A DNA stretch of 64,000 nt from an uncultured Clostridia bacterium (GTDB lineage Bacteria; Bacillota; Clostridia; Oscillospirales; Acutalibacteraceae): assembly GCA_937884995.1 (NCBI GenBank), contig CAKZZL010000014.1, positions 1-64,000 on the forward strand, given 5' to 3'. The position numbers and the translations under genes are program-made. Under the pieces are notes generated by a model. The model had not been told where the DNA came from and did no database searches. It worked only from the letters and a program-made list of their open reading frames with translations. Shown in pieces: positions 1-9,271 of this stretch. The stretch's first letter is position 1. Each line of letters starts with the position of its first letter.

Positions 1-166
1 GCAGTTTAATGCTTCCCTTCTCTATCAGGTGATCGATCCTTGCTGTATTGGATACGGAAGAACGGCGGATCACGCCGTGCACCTCATATCCCTTCTCCAG
101 TAAGAATTCTGCGAGATAGGATCCGTCCTGCCCCGTGATTCCCGTGATCAAAGCTGTTTTTCCCAT
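1..166 (-). CDS. gmd: GDP-mannose 4,6-dehydratase, N-terminal fragment (runs off window)
   Basis: Only the first ~55 codons are present; the gene continues past base 1. The start reads MGKTALITGITGQDGSYLAE, which contains the Rossmann NAD(P)-binding motif GxTGxxG followed by the DGSYLAEFLLEKGYEVHG stretch typical of this short-chain dehydrogenase family. The family converts GDP-mannose to GDP-4-keto-6-deoxymannose, the precursor of GDP-fucose and related deoxysugars for surface glycans. The ATG at 166-164 follows GGAAAGG at good spacing and overlaps the 3' end of the upstream membrane-protein gene by 19 bases, which suggests one transcript. Base composition is clearly GC-richer than the window from 1600 on. 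Confidence 0.9.
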   Translation of the reverse strand, partial: MGKTALITGITGQDGSYLAEFLLEKGYEVHGVIRRSSVSNTARIDHLIEKGSIKL

Positions 167-1512
167 TTTGCTGCCTTTCCGATAAGACATAAGATCTCAT
201 CCTCATGATTCTGTATCAGTGACGTTCCCCATACGGCGCATAGCGCCATGGGAAGGAGTACGTTTCTATAATCAAATTCCGGTATGGATAAACAGATCGC
301 TCCGAACACCGTCTGTATGATCACAAGGATATAAAACAGGCTGTTTTTCAAATTCGCCGCAAGACGCCTTTTCCCTTCTTCAACGTTACATATAATACCT
401 CCGAGAAGCAGAATACCGATGCAGAGCGGATACCCGATCCGTCCGGCGGATACATACAGATCCGACATGACGGTCTGCTTCTCCCAGAGGACATTCAGGT
501 TATACGGAGTGACGCTGTCCCCGAAGGGATATTTTTCCCGGCTTAACACAAACGGTGCAAACACTCCCGCAAACCCCTCCTTCAGAGCACCCTTTATCAA
601 CTGCTTTGTATCGGATAAAAGGGAGGTACGATCCATCATCCTGCAAAGAGACGCCGTTTTCTCCGCGCCGAAACACTGTTCCATCCCGGATCCCAGAACC
701 TTGTAGTACGCCTCTTCTTCTCCGGATCTTTCTGCTTCCAGAATGAATTCTTCGGAGATCCCGGTTTTAAATTCCTCCGTATAAACCGGATAATCGCGGT
801 CCAAATTCGGATAAACAAATCGTTTCATTGCATCCGCGCTGAGAGAATACGGCATATATCCTTCTTGATATGTCATTTTTTTCAGCTCCGCATTGATAAA
901 AAGAACGCCGGACACACAGATGCCGAGAATTACGATGCGCAGTGTGGAATGCCAAAAACGTTTTGCCTGCTTTGTCACTTTCCAAAGCGTGGAAAACCAT
1001 GTACCGATCAGGAGTCCTCCACAGGTCGTTACGGTGATCCAGAAGCCTTTCCACTGGATAAATCCAAGGATCGTCAGTGCAAACAGGGAAGCCGCAAAGA
1101 AGATCTCCTGCTTCTCCTCTTTTCGTTTTCTGAAAAAAAGAAACATATATGCCGTCGCATAGAAGCCCAGTCCGAAAGCCAGCGCATCCGGAAGGATCGC
1201 GAACAACAGCTGCCACAGAAACGGATTCGTCATGATTAAGAGGGTAAGCATCCATACATTTTTCTGCGGGATCTTTGTTCCCAGGGAGGCACGTAAGAAA
1301 GCTGCCGATCCCTTATAAACCAAAGAGAGAACCAGCAGAAACTGAACCAGGTAAAGCGCCGGTACTGCCTTGGAAAACAAAGCTGTCAGAAGAACATATC
1401 CTATAAGATGAAACCCGTCCGTAGCAAGGGAGGATGCCAGATCCAGGAAAATCCCGCTTTCGGAAAATGCCGGAACGGCCGTAAAATTTCCGACCGCCCA
1501 TATGCAGCCCAA
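148..1512 (-). CDS. Polytopic membrane protein of a surface-polysaccharide cluster, 5' end truncated
   Basis: Function not recognised precisely. The protein has about ten hydrophobic segments and a hydrophilic external block around residues 205-330, the layout of O-antigen polymerase-like or GT-C-type glycosyltransferases. Its overlap with gmd supports a role in surface glycan synthesis. No ATG start exists: 1512 is a TTG in the middle of a hydrophobic helix. The frame stays open upstream to a stop at 1605-1603, adding residues such as LCYGGLYGIICLQLVLG, which clearly belong to the first membrane helix. The true N-terminus therefore seems to lie beyond the composition break near 1590 and to be missing. 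Codon use (CGG, CCG, ATC) is unlike the rest of the window. The coding assignment is firm; the family is uncertain. Confidence 0.7.
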   Translation of the reverse strand: MGCIWAVGNFTAVPAFSESGIFLDLASSLATDGFHLIGYVLLTALFSKAVPALYLVQFLLVLSLVYKGSAAFLRASLGTKIPQKNVWMLTLLIMTNPFLWQLLFAILPDALAFGLGFYATAYMFLFFRKRKEEKQEIFFAASLFALTILGFIQWKGFWITVTTCGGLLIGTWFSTLWKVTKQAKRFWHSTLRIVILGICVSGVLFINAELKKMTYQEGYMPYSLSADAMKRFVYPNLDRDYPVYTEEFKTGISEEFILEAERSGEEEAYYKVLGSGMEQCFGAEKTASLCRMMDRTSLLSDTKQLIKGALKEGFAGVFAPFVLSREKYPFGDSVTPYNLNVLWEKQTVMSDLYVSAGRIGYPLCIGILLLGGIICNVEEGKRRLAANLKNSLFYILVIIQTVFGAICLSIPEFDYRNVLLPMALCAVWGTSLIQNHEDEILCLIGKAAKWEKQL

Positions 1513-1569
1513 AACGAGCTGCAGGCAGATGATCCCATATAAGCCTCCATAGCACAGGCTCTTTGCATT

Positions 1570-1610
1570 TTTCAGTATTTTTATCTTCGATAGAATTATA
1601 TATTATTATT
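1570..1610. other. Abrupt base-composition boundary / probable junction
   Basis: Left of this point the DNA is near 50 percent G+C; right of it, intergenic and coding DNA alike drop to roughly one third G+C for the remaining 62 kb. The minus-strand reading frame of the left-hand gene runs into the AT-rich side and stops without a start codon. This could be the edge of transferred DNA or an assembly chimera; the sequence alone cannot decide. Confidence 0.65.
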
Positions 1611-1644
1611 TTTATCAAATCAAGAAAAATATCATATTCTGATA

Positions 1645-1673
1645 TTCACATAGAACTTATTTTATGTTATACT
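1645..1673 (+). promoter_or_regulatory. Sigma-A promoter for the ACT/UPF0210 operon
   Basis: TTCACA (1645-1650), 17-base spacer, TATACT (1668-1673) with an upstream TG extended -10. A TTTGGAGG ribosome-binding site follows at 1683-1690. Confidence 0.75.
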
Positions 1674-1697
1674 ATATGATAATTTGGAGGCGATAAA

Positions 1698-1967
1698 ATG
1701 AAAGCTATTATTACAGTTGTAGGTAAAGACACAGTAGGCATTTTAGCAACTATATCAGGCAAATGTGCCGATTATAAAGTGAATGTTCTTGAAGTTACTC
1801 AATCTATTTTACAAGATATGTTTTGCATGATTATGCTTATCGATTTAAAAGATTGTACAATTCCATATACGGATTTTTCAGATAAAATCACTGAAGAAGG
1901 AACTAAGAAAAATCTTGTAGTACATGTTATGCATGAAGACATATTCAACTCTATGCACAGAATTTAG
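1698..1967 (+). CDS. ACT domain-containing protein, UPF0237 family
   Basis: An 89-residue protein that is a single ACT domain (MKAIITVVGKDTVGILATIS, then the beta-alpha-beta-beta-alpha-beta pattern). ACT domains usually bind amino acids or related small ligands and act as regulators. The glycine at the turn of the first strand (GKDTVGI) is the usual ligand-loop position. The ATG lies 7 bases after a strong GGAGG. It is followed 14 bases later by the UPF0210 gene, an association conserved across Firmicutes and archaea, so the two products probably work together. The molecular function of the pair is not established. Confidence 0.9.
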   Translation: MKAIITVVGKDTVGILATISGKCADYKVNVLEVTQSILQDMFCMIMLIDLKDCTIPYTDFSDKITEEGTKKNLVVHVMHEDIFNSMHRI

Positions 1968-1981
1968 GAAACGGAGAAGTT

Positions 1982-3337
1982 ATGATTAATACCCGAGACA
2001 TTCTTGAAACAATCAATATGATTCAGGATGAAAATCTTGATATAAGAACAATTACGATGGGTATATCACTTTTGGATTGTATAGATTCAAGCGCTGATAA
2101 ATCCTGTAATAAAATATATGATAAAATTTGCAAAAAAGCAGAAAATTTAGTAAAAACCGGTGAAGACATTGAAAAAGAATACGGAATTCCTATTATAAAT
2201 AAAAGAATATCCGTAACACCCATTGCAATGATAGCTGCAGCTTCTGGTGATGACCCAATAAAATATGCAAGAATCCTCGATAAAGCAGCAAAAGAAGTAA
2301 ACGTAAACTTTATAGGCGGCTATTCTGCTCTTGTGCAAAAAGGATTTGCATCCGGCGATGAAAAGCTGATAATAAGTATTCCCGAAGCACTTGCGACAAC
2401 AGAAAGACTTTGTTCAAGTGTAAACATAGGTTCAACTAAAACCGGTATCAACATGGATGCCGTAAAACTTATGGGACAAATTATAAAAAAATCAGCAGAA
2501 TTGACAAAAGACAATGGTTTGGTTGGGCCTTCAAAACTTGTTGTTTTCTGTAATGCAGTTGAGGACAACCCATTTATGGCAGGCGCATTCCATGGAGCCG
2601 GAGAACCTGATTGTGTTATAAATGTAGGTGTATCAGGTCCCGGAGTTGTAAGAGCTGCTTTAAGTAAAATACCTGATGCAGATATAACAGAAGTTGCCGA
2701 ATTAGTGAAAAGAACTGCATTTAAGATAACCAGAGTCGGTCAACTTGTTGCTCATGAATCATCTCGCAGATTGAATGTTCCTTTTGGTATTGTTGATTTA
2801 TCGCTTGCGCCTACCCCTGCTGTGGGTGATTCTGTTGCCCATATACTAGAAGAAATGGGACTTGAATCATGCGGTGCATGCGGTACAACAGCTTGCCTTG
2901 CGCTTTTGAACGATGCAGTAAAAAAAGGCGGTGTAATGGCTTCATCACATGTAGGAGGACTATCAGGCGCATTTATTCCTGTTTCAGAAGATGCAGGCAT
3001 GATTGATGCAGTAAGAAGCAAAAATTTATCTATAGAAAAACTGGAAGCCATGACTGCAGTATGCTCGGTAGGACTTGATATGATAGCAATACCCGGAGAT
3101 ACACCTGCAGAAGTAATATCAGGAATTATCGCAGATGAAGCTGCAATAGGCATGGTAAATTCAAAAACAACAGCAGTAAGAGTAATTCCGGCTATAGGAC
3201 TTAAAGATGGAGAAGAAATAGAATTCGGCGGTCTGTTCGGCTTATCGCCCATAATGAAAGTTAGCACTGCATCCCCTGCCAAATTCATAAACAGAGGCGG
3301 CAGGATACCGGCACCACTTCAAAGTCTTAAAAACTAA
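1982..3337 (+). CDS. PFL family protein (UPF0210 / DUF711)
   Basis: A 451-residue protein with the full-length UPF0210 pattern: the N-terminal INTRDILETINMIQ segment, a central GSTKTGINMDAV stretch, FHGAGEPDCVINVGVSGPGV, and a C-terminal GGRIPAPLQSL. The family is structurally related to glycyl-radical enzyme (pyruvate formate-lyase) folds, hence the name, but a radical reaction has not been shown. It is probably cytosolic, as no signal or membrane segments are visible. A ribosome-binding site (ACGGAGAAG) sits just before the start. It is cotranscribed with the ACT-domain gene and ends at a strong bidirectional terminator shared with pfkA. Confidence 0.9.
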   Translation: MINTRDILETINMIQDENLDIRTITMGISLLDCIDSSADKSCNKIYDKICKKAENLVKTGEDIEKEYGIPIINKRISVTPIAMIAAASGDDPIKYARILDKAAKEVNVNFIGGYSALVQKGFASGDEKLIISIPEALATTERLCSSVNIGSTKTGINMDAVKLMGQIIKKSAELTKDNGLVGPSKLVVFCNAVEDNPFMAGAFHGAGEPDCVINVGVSGPGVVRAALSKIPDADITEVAELVKRTAFKITRVGQLVAHESSRRLNVPFGIVDLSLAPTPAVGDSVAHILEEMGLESCGACGTTACLALLNDAVKKGGVMASSHVGGLSGAFIPVSEDAGMIDAVRSKNLSIEKLEAMTAVCSVGLDMIAIPGDTPAEVISGIIADEAAIGMVNSKTTAVRVIPAIGLKDGEEIEFGGLFGLSPIMKVSTASPAKFINRGGRIPAPLQSLKN

Positions 3338-3352
3338 TAATTGCAAAATTAA

Positions 3353-3387
3353 ACTCCTTGATTATGAAAATCAAGGAGTAATTTTTA
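3353..3387. terminator. Bidirectional Rho-independent terminator (UPF0210 / pfkA)
   Basis: Perfect 11-base stem ACTCCTTGATT / AATCAAGGAGT (3353-3363, 3369-3379) with a 5-base loop and a T-run on the plus side. The genes on both sides converge here. Confidence 0.9.
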
Positions 3388-4347
3388 TATTGAAATATCA
3401 TGAGCTATCTGATACAGGTCAATATCAAGTGTCTTTGTCATATTAAGCGCATCAAATATGTCATAGTCAACTATATCATCTTTTTTCATTGCAACAACTC
3501 TGTTGCTCTTGCCTTCCTGTAATAATTGAACTGCTCTCGCACCCATAAGGCTTGCATTAACCCTATCTCTTACTGTAGGTGTACCTCCACGTTGAACATG
3601 TCCTAAGACTGTAGCTCTTGTTTCAACTCCAGTATAATCCTGAATCTTTTTTGCCATTTCGTCAACTTTACCTATACCTTCAGCAACAACTATAATAAAG
3701 TGCTTTTTACCGGTCTTTTGAGTCTTGCGCATTCTGTCAATGACATCACGTTGTAAATCATATTCAAGTTCAGGAATCAAAATTGTAGTAGCACCACATG
3801 CAATACCTGCATAAAGAGCGATATATCCGGCTTTACGTCCCATTACTTCAACTACTGAACAACGGTCATGAGATTCTGTTGTATCACGAAGTCTGTCAAC
3901 CATTTCTCTGACAGTATTCATTGCTGTATCATAGCCTATTGTGTAGTCACAGCAACCTATATCGTTATCAATAGTTCCGGGAACACCAATACAAGGAATA
4001 CCTCTTAAAGACAAATCTCTTGCACCTTTGAAAGAACCGTCACCACCAATAACAACAATACCGTCAAGTCCAACTTCTTTACATACAGCAATAGCTTTTT
4101 GCATTCCTGCTTCAGTTTTAAACTCTTCACTTCTTGCTGAATATAAAATTGTACCGCCACGGTTTATTATATTTGAAACACTACGAAGATTCATTTGATA
4201 CATATCGCCTTGCATCAGTCCGTTATATCCTCTCAGTATTCCATATACTTCCATATCATGTTCGCATCCATAACGAACTACTGCTCTGATTGCAGCGTTC
4301 ATGCCCGGAGCGTCTCCGCCACTTGTTAAAACGCCGATTTTTTTCAT
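3385..4347 (-). CDS. pfkA: ATP-dependent 6-phosphofructokinase
   Basis: A 320-residue cytosolic enzyme that phosphorylates fructose 6-phosphate to fructose 1,6-bisphosphate, the committed step of glycolysis. Visible motifs are the N-terminal GVLTSGGDAPGMNAAIR, the nucleotide loop GGDGS (101-105), the catalytic GTIDND (124-129, with Asp127 as base), and MGRKAGY near residue 170. Gly rather than Asp after GGD marks the ATP-dependent rather than the pyrophosphate type. Length matches the bacterial family. It has its own promoter in the 231-base gap before dnaE, so it can be expressed apart from the lon-dnaE operon. Confidence 0.97.
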   Translation of the reverse strand: MKKIGVLTSGGDAPGMNAAIRAVVRYGCEHDMEVYGILRGYNGLMQGDMYQMNLRSVSNIINRGGTILYSARSEEFKTEAGMQKAIAVCKEVGLDGIVVIGGDGSFKGARDLSLRGIPCIGVPGTIDNDIGCCDYTIGYDTAMNTVREMVDRLRDTTESHDRCSVVEVMGRKAGYIALYAGIACGATTILIPELEYDLQRDVIDRMRKTQKTGKKHFIIVVAEGIGKVDEMAKKIQDYTGVETRATVLGHVQRGGTPTVRDRVNASLMGARAVQLLQEGKSNRVVAMKKDDIVDYDIFDALNMTKTLDIDLYQIAHDISI

Positions 4348-4394
4348 TTGAATTCACCCTTTAATAAATATAATCAAATTGCGTTTGGCTTATA

Positions 4395-4423
4395 ATAATA
4401 CCATATAGAATATAATAATTCAA
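4395..4423 (-). promoter_or_regulatory. Sigma-A promoter for pfkA
   Basis: Minus strand: TTGAAT (4423-4418), 17-base spacer, TATTAT (4400-4395) preceded by TGG, giving an extended -10. The remaining 4424-4578 is AT-rich, with no terminator hairpin recognised after dnaE. Confidence 0.75.
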
Positions 4424-4578
4424 GATATTTATTGACTAAGAATTGACCTCAAATCATAAAAAATATATTGAATTTTGTTAAATATTCTATACCAAAATAA
4501 ATAATTCCATAAAAATTTTCAAATTAATCCTTAAAGATTTGTTTATTTTTTATATTTCAAATATAGTTATTATTTTGC

Positions 4579-7500
4579 TTATTGAAGAACGAGATTATCG
4601 TCGCCAAGTAAATCTTTAAGTTTTTTAATCAGTTTTTCATCATATTCAATGGCATTTGCCTTAAAATATCTTCCGATATCCGAAAAATAGTAATTAAGAC
4701 TCAAATTACCTTTTTTGGCATTCTTGTTGAGAAGCTCAATGGCAGAAAAATATTCATCTGATTTTTGTGAAGGGAGTCTCAAAAATATCTTTTTATATGA
4801 AGACATTTTTATGTAATCGTTGATATCTTCCAGTTTATCAGCTATAATTTTACACTCATCTTCATCGTTTATAGATAGTTTACCTGAAAGATATATAACA
4901 TTGCCCTCTTCAAGCAAGAAATAACTTTCTCTATATGTTTTTGGGAAAACAATCAATTCAACCCAACCTGTCATATCTTCAACTTCAACAAAAGCCATTG
5001 TGTCCCCTGCTTTGGTCTTTTTTTTGCTCACTTTTGAGACTATAACCAGTAGTTTAACATTGGAACCATCGGCTTTTTCTTCGTTATTTAATAAGTCAAT
5101 GATTCTGTTGACATTGAGACTTTTATAAATTTCCATGTATTGATTCATCGGATGTGATGAAATATATATACCTGTTGTCTCCTTTTCACCTTTAAGCATA
5201 TCGTTTAACGGCATTTCATCAGATATATTTAACGTAAACTCCTCTTGATTTTCATCTTGAATTAAATCAAACAAACCAATCTGTCCACTTATACTTTTTC
5301 TGTTATTGTAATTTAGGTTATCAACAATATCATTCAGTGAACTTAGCATGGTTTGCCTGTTGGCACCAAGATTATCAAGGCATCCGCTTTTAATAAGGCT
5401 CTCAACAGCTTTCTTATTGAAAGATTTGCTATAAGTTCTCTTACAAAAAGAGTAAAACGATTTATATATACCGTTTTTATTTTTTTCCTCAATTATGGTA
5501 TTTATATAATCCCGACCAAGGTTCTTTATAGCTAAAAAACCAAAACGTATATTATTTCCATCAATAGCTGTAAACTTCATTTCGCTTTGATTAACATCAG
5601 GAGCAAGAATATTAATATTGTTCGCTTTACAGTCTTCAATATATGAAGACATCTTTGATGTATTATCAACAACTGAATTTAAAAGAGATGACATGTATTC
5701 TGTCATAAAATGAACTTTTAAATATGCCGTTCTGTAAGAAATCAAAGCATATGAAACAGCATGAGCTCTGTTAAAGGCATAGTCTGCAAAAGAAATCATT
5801 TCATTAAATAATTCATCAGCAGTCTCTTCTGATATATTGTTTTCAATACAGCCTTTAATAAAGCTATCTCTTTCCTGTTGTAAAATATCCAGATCCTTTT
5901 TGGAAATAGATTTTCTTACTATATCAGCCCTGCCAAGTGAATATCCTGCAAGAGTCCTGAATATCCTCATAACTTGTTCCTGATAAACAATTACGCCGTA
6001 TGTAAAATCCAATATATCCTTAAGAAGCGGTGTTATATATTTTATTTCAGCAGGATTTTTTCTGTTTTTAATATATGTATCTATATAGCTCATGGGACCC
6101 GGTCTATATAGAGATATAACAGCTATTATATCTTCAATTGATGCAGGTTCCAGCTTTATAAAGACATTTTTCATCCCTTCAGATTCACATTGAAATACGC
6201 CTGAAGTGTTTCCTGAAGAAAACAAATCAAAGGTTTTCTTATCATCCAAAGGAATTTTTTCCAAATCAAAATCCGGATTGGATTTTTTTATCATATTTAT
6301 GCAATTATCAATAACAGTTAAAGTACGAAGCCCCAGAAAGTCCATTTTTAGGAGACCGAGTTTTTCAATACTTTTCATAGTGAACTGGGTAACAATTGAA
6401 TCATCATTTATTGCGAGAGGTACATATTCATTAACGGCTTTATCAGTGATAATAACTCCTGCTGCATGAGTTGATGCATGTCTTGGCATGCCTTCAACAT
6501 TCATTGCAGTATCTATGAGAATTTTGGCTTTTGAATCAGATTCATATATGTCACGAAGCTCCGGACTTGTTTCAAGAGCTTCTTTCAATGTAATCTTTAA
6601 TTTTTTAGGTATTCTTTTGGATACATTATCAACTTCTGAATATGACATACCTAAAGCTCTGCCGCAGTCTTTAATTGCAGCACGGGCTGCCATGGTTCCA
6701 AAAGTTACAATTTGAGCAACGTGATCGTTGCCATATTTATTTTTAACATATTCTATTACTTCTTCGCGTCTCTCATAGCAGAAGTCAACATCTATATCTG
6801 GCATGCTGACTCTTTCGGGATTTAAGAATCTTTCAAAAAGAAGATTATATTTCAAAGGATCTACATCTGTAATACCCATACTATATGCGCATAAACTTCC
6901 TGCGCCGGATCCTCTGCCGGGTCCTACCGGTATATCATTGTTTTTTGCATAGTTAATAAAGTCGGCAACGATAAGAAAATAGTCAACATAGCCCATGCTT
7001 TTTATAACTGAAAGTTCATATTCCAATCGTTCAATATATTTCTTATCGGGATTTACACCAATTCTCTTTTTTAATCCCGCATAACACAAAGAACACATAT
7101 ATTCATAATGATCCATACCGTTAGGAACATCAAAATTCGGAAGTTTTGTAACACCGAATTCAAACTCAAAATTACATTCATCTGCAATTTTTTGAGTATT
7201 ATCTATAGCTTCTTCCAGATATCCAAAAAGGGATCTCATTTCATCTTCAGTTTTAAGATAAAATTCATCACTTGCAAATTCAAGTCCACCTTCATCATAA
7301 ATGGTTTTATTAGTTGCAATACTTATTAAAACTTTTTGAATAGCTGCATCCTTTTTATCTATATAATGGACATCATTAGTAGCAACCAACGGGATTGATG
7401 TTTCTTCTGAAAGTCGTATAAGGCCATTATTAACAATAGTTTGTTCGGATATACCATGGTCTTGCAGCTCCAGATAATAATTACCTCTGCCGAAAACACT

Positions 7501-7986
7501 GTCATACCACAATGCTGTTTTCTTTGCTTCTTCATAATTGCCATTTAAGATTAATCTCGGTATTTCTCCTGCAAGGCAGGCAGAAAGACATATAAGCCCG
7601 TCGTGATATTTTTCAAGCAGGTCATGATCAATTCTGGGCTTTGTATAAAAACCTTCTACCCACGAACTTGAAACCATTTTGATTAGATTTTTATATCCTG
7701 TTTCATTTTTACATAAAAGAATCAAATGACTTCTTTCGGAATCAACTCCATGTACTTTGTCAAATCTGCTTCTTGCAGCTATATATACCTCACAACCGAT
7801 AATAGGTTTTATACCGTATTTTTTTGCTGCTTCAAAAAAATATACTGCGCCATAGAGGTTGCCGTGATCGGTAATAGCAAGAGCATTTTGTCCCCTTTCG
7901 TTCGCAGCAGAACAAAGCCTGTCCAGACGGCAAACACCATCCAGCAGGCTGTATTCGGTATGAAGATGTAGATGGACAAATGACAT
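4579..7986 (-). CDS. dnaE: DNA polymerase III alpha subunit (DnaE type)
   Basis: 1135 residues, the usual DnaE length. The N-terminal PHP domain opens with VHLHLHTEYSLLDG. The polymerase palm carries GPGRGSGAGS (355-364) and the catalytic PDIDVDF (396-402) with its metal-binding aspartates. A helix-hairpin-helix region follows around 830-900, and an OB-fold at about 960-1060. It lacks the exonuclease insertion of PolC, so it is the second replicative polymerase of Firmicutes, used in priming and lagging-strand synthesis. The gene starts 2 bases after the lysA stop, with GAGGAT as ribosome-binding site, and is the last gene of the lon-ysxC-lysA-dnaE operon. Confidence 0.96.
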   Translation of the reverse strand: MSFVHLHLHTEYSLLDGVCRLDRLCSAANERGQNALAITDHGNLYGAVYFFEAAKKYGIKPIIGCEVYIAARSRFDKVHGVDSERSHLILLCKNETGYKNLIKMVSSSWVEGFYTKPRIDHDLLEKYHDGLICLSACLAGEIPRLILNGNYEEAKKTALWYDSVFGRGNYYLELQDHGISEQTIVNNGLIRLSEETSIPLVATNDVHYIDKKDAAIQKVLISIATNKTIYDEGGLEFASDEFYLKTEDEMRSLFGYLEEAIDNTQKIADECNFEFEFGVTKLPNFDVPNGMDHYEYMCSLCYAGLKKRIGVNPDKKYIERLEYELSVIKSMGYVDYFLIVADFINYAKNNDIPVGPGRGSGAGSLCAYSMGITDVDPLKYNLLFERFLNPERVSMPDIDVDFCYERREEVIEYVKNKYGNDHVAQIVTFGTMAARAAIKDCGRALGMSYSEVDNVSKRIPKKLKITLKEALETSPELRDIYESDSKAKILIDTAMNVEGMPRHASTHAAGVIITDKAVNEYVPLAINDDSIVTQFTMKSIEKLGLLKMDFLGLRTLTVIDNCINMIKKSNPDFDLEKIPLDDKKTFDLFSSGNTSGVFQCESEGMKNVFIKLEPASIEDIIAVISLYRPGPMSYIDTYIKNRKNPAEIKYITPLLKDILDFTYGVIVYQEQVMRIFRTLAGYSLGRADIVRKSISKKDLDILQQERDSFIKGCIENNISEETADELFNEMISFADYAFNRAHAVSYALISYRTAYLKVHFMTEYMSSLLNSVVDNTSKMSSYIEDCKANNINILAPDVNQSEMKFTAIDGNNIRFGFLAIKNLGRDYINTIIEEKNKNGIYKSFYSFCKRTYSKSFNKKAVESLIKSGCLDNLGANRQTMLSSLNDIVDNLNYNNRKSISGQIGLFDLIQDENQEEFTLNISDEMPLNDMLKGEKETTGIYISSHPMNQYMEIYKSLNVNRIIDLLNNEEKADGSNVKLLVIVSKVSKKKTKAGDTMAFVEVEDMTGWVELIVFPKTYRESYFLLEEGNVIYLSGKLSINDEDECKIIADKLEDINDYIKMSSYKKIFLRLPSQKSDEYFSAIELLNKNAKKGNLSLNYYFSDIGRYFKANAIEYDEKLIKKLKDLLGDDNLVLQ

Positions 7987-7988
7987 AA

Positions 7989-9269
7989 CTATCCTCTGTT
8001 AATAAGTTTATTATACAAATCTTCAAAACAATCAAAAGTTGCAAAATAATCTTTTGGTGTTTCAGCTCTTCTTATCATCGCATAACTGCCGTCTTCTTTT
8101 AACAGTATTTCTGATGATCTGAGCTTACCGTTGTAGTTATATCCCATTGAAAAGCCGTGAGCGCCTGCATCATGGATATACAAAAGATCTCCCATATCTA
8201 TTTTTGGAAGGAGTCTGTCAATTGCAAATTTATCGTTGTTTTCGCATAAAGACCCGGTTATATCATATTTACAATTTGCCTTATCATTTTCTTTACCCAA
8301 TACCGTAATATGATGATAGGCGCCGTATATGGCAGGTCTCATAAGATTTGCTGCACATGCATCAACACCGATATATTCTTTATGTATATGTTTTTGATTA
8401 ATGGCTCTTGTTACTAAAGCGCCGTTTGGCGCAAGCATATATCTTCCAAGTTCAGTATATATGGCAACATCACCCATACCGTTTTTAACAAGAATCTCAT
8501 CATAAACCTTTTTAACATTAGCGCCTATTTCAAAAATATCATTTGGCTCCTGTTCAGGTTTATATGGTATACCTATGCCACCTGACATATTAACAAACTT
8601 AATATTTGCTCCAATTGCTTTTTTAAGTTTTACTGCTAAATCAAATAAAATAGCTGCCAAAGTAGGATAATATTCATTAGTTACCGTATTGCTGGCAAGA
8701 AATGCATGAATTCCAAACTCTTTAACGCCCTTTGCTTTTAATATTCTGAACGCTTCAAAAATCTGTTCAGTTGTTAAGCCGTACTTAGCATCACCGGGAT
8801 TATCCATAATATTGTTTGAAATCTTAAAGTAGCCGCCCGGATTATATCTGCAGGATATTCTTTCAGGCAGTTTGCATAATGTCTTTTCAAGAATATCAAT
8901 ATGTGTTATATCATCTAAATTAATTATCGCACCGAGTTTATCAGCATAAGCAAATTCTTCGGGAGGAGTATCATTAGATGAAAACATAATATGATCTCCG
9001 TCTGCACCGATTGCATTTGAAAGCATAAGTTCAGTCATCGATGAGCAATCACATCCGCAATCATACTCACGCAAAATGTTTATTATAAATGGATTCGGTG
9101 TGGCTTTGACCGCAAAATATTCTCTGAATCCTTTATTCCATGAAAATGCCTTATATAGATTCTTACATGTCTCACGAATTCCCTTTTCATCATATACATA
9201 AAAAGGTGTAGGAAAATCTGCTGCAATTTGCTCAGCTTTTTCTTTTGTTAAGAACGGGATTTTTTCCAT
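7989..9269 (-). CDS. lysA: Diaminopimelate decarboxylase (fold-type III PLP enzyme)
   Basis: A 426-residue alanine-racemase-fold PLP enzyme predicted to decarboxylate meso-diaminopimelate to L-lysine. The pyridoxal lysine lies in FAVKATPNPF, with phosphate-binding GGIGIPY in the middle and the second-subunit active-site segment DACAANLMRP and CENND later. The sequence is of the clostridial variant with FREYFAVKATPNP rather than the classical YAVKAN, so a related amino-acid decarboxylase cannot be fully excluded. The frame also contains an ATG at 9281, but there the AGAGG lies one base before it; the ATG at 9269, just after the ysxC stop, fits homologous N-termini (MEKIPFLTKE) better. Confidence 0.78.
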   Translation of the reverse strand: MEKIPFLTKEKAEQIAADFPTPFYVYDEKGIRETCKNLYKAFSWNKGFREYFAVKATPNPFIINILREYDCGCDCSSMTELMLSNAIGADGDHIMFSSNDTPPEEFAYADKLGAIINLDDITHIDILEKTLCKLPERISCRYNPGGYFKISNNIMDNPGDAKYGLTTEQIFEAFRILKAKGVKEFGIHAFLASNTVTNEYYPTLAAILFDLAVKLKKAIGANIKFVNMSGGIGIPYKPEQEPNDIFEIGANVKKVYDEILVKNGMGDVAIYTELGRYMLAPNGALVTRAINQKHIHKEYIGVDACAANLMRPAIYGAYHHITVLGKENDKANCKYDITGSLCENNDKFAIDRLLPKIDMGDLLYIHDAGAHGFSMGYNYNGKLRSSEILLKEDGSYAMIRRAETPKDYFATFDCFEDLYNKLINRG

Positions 9270-9271
9270 AA

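Noticed and set aside
2752..3288. 178-codon frame antisense to the UPF0210 gene
   Set aside because: It lies wholly within a clearly conserved gene on the other strand, with no ribosome-binding site or family-like sequence.
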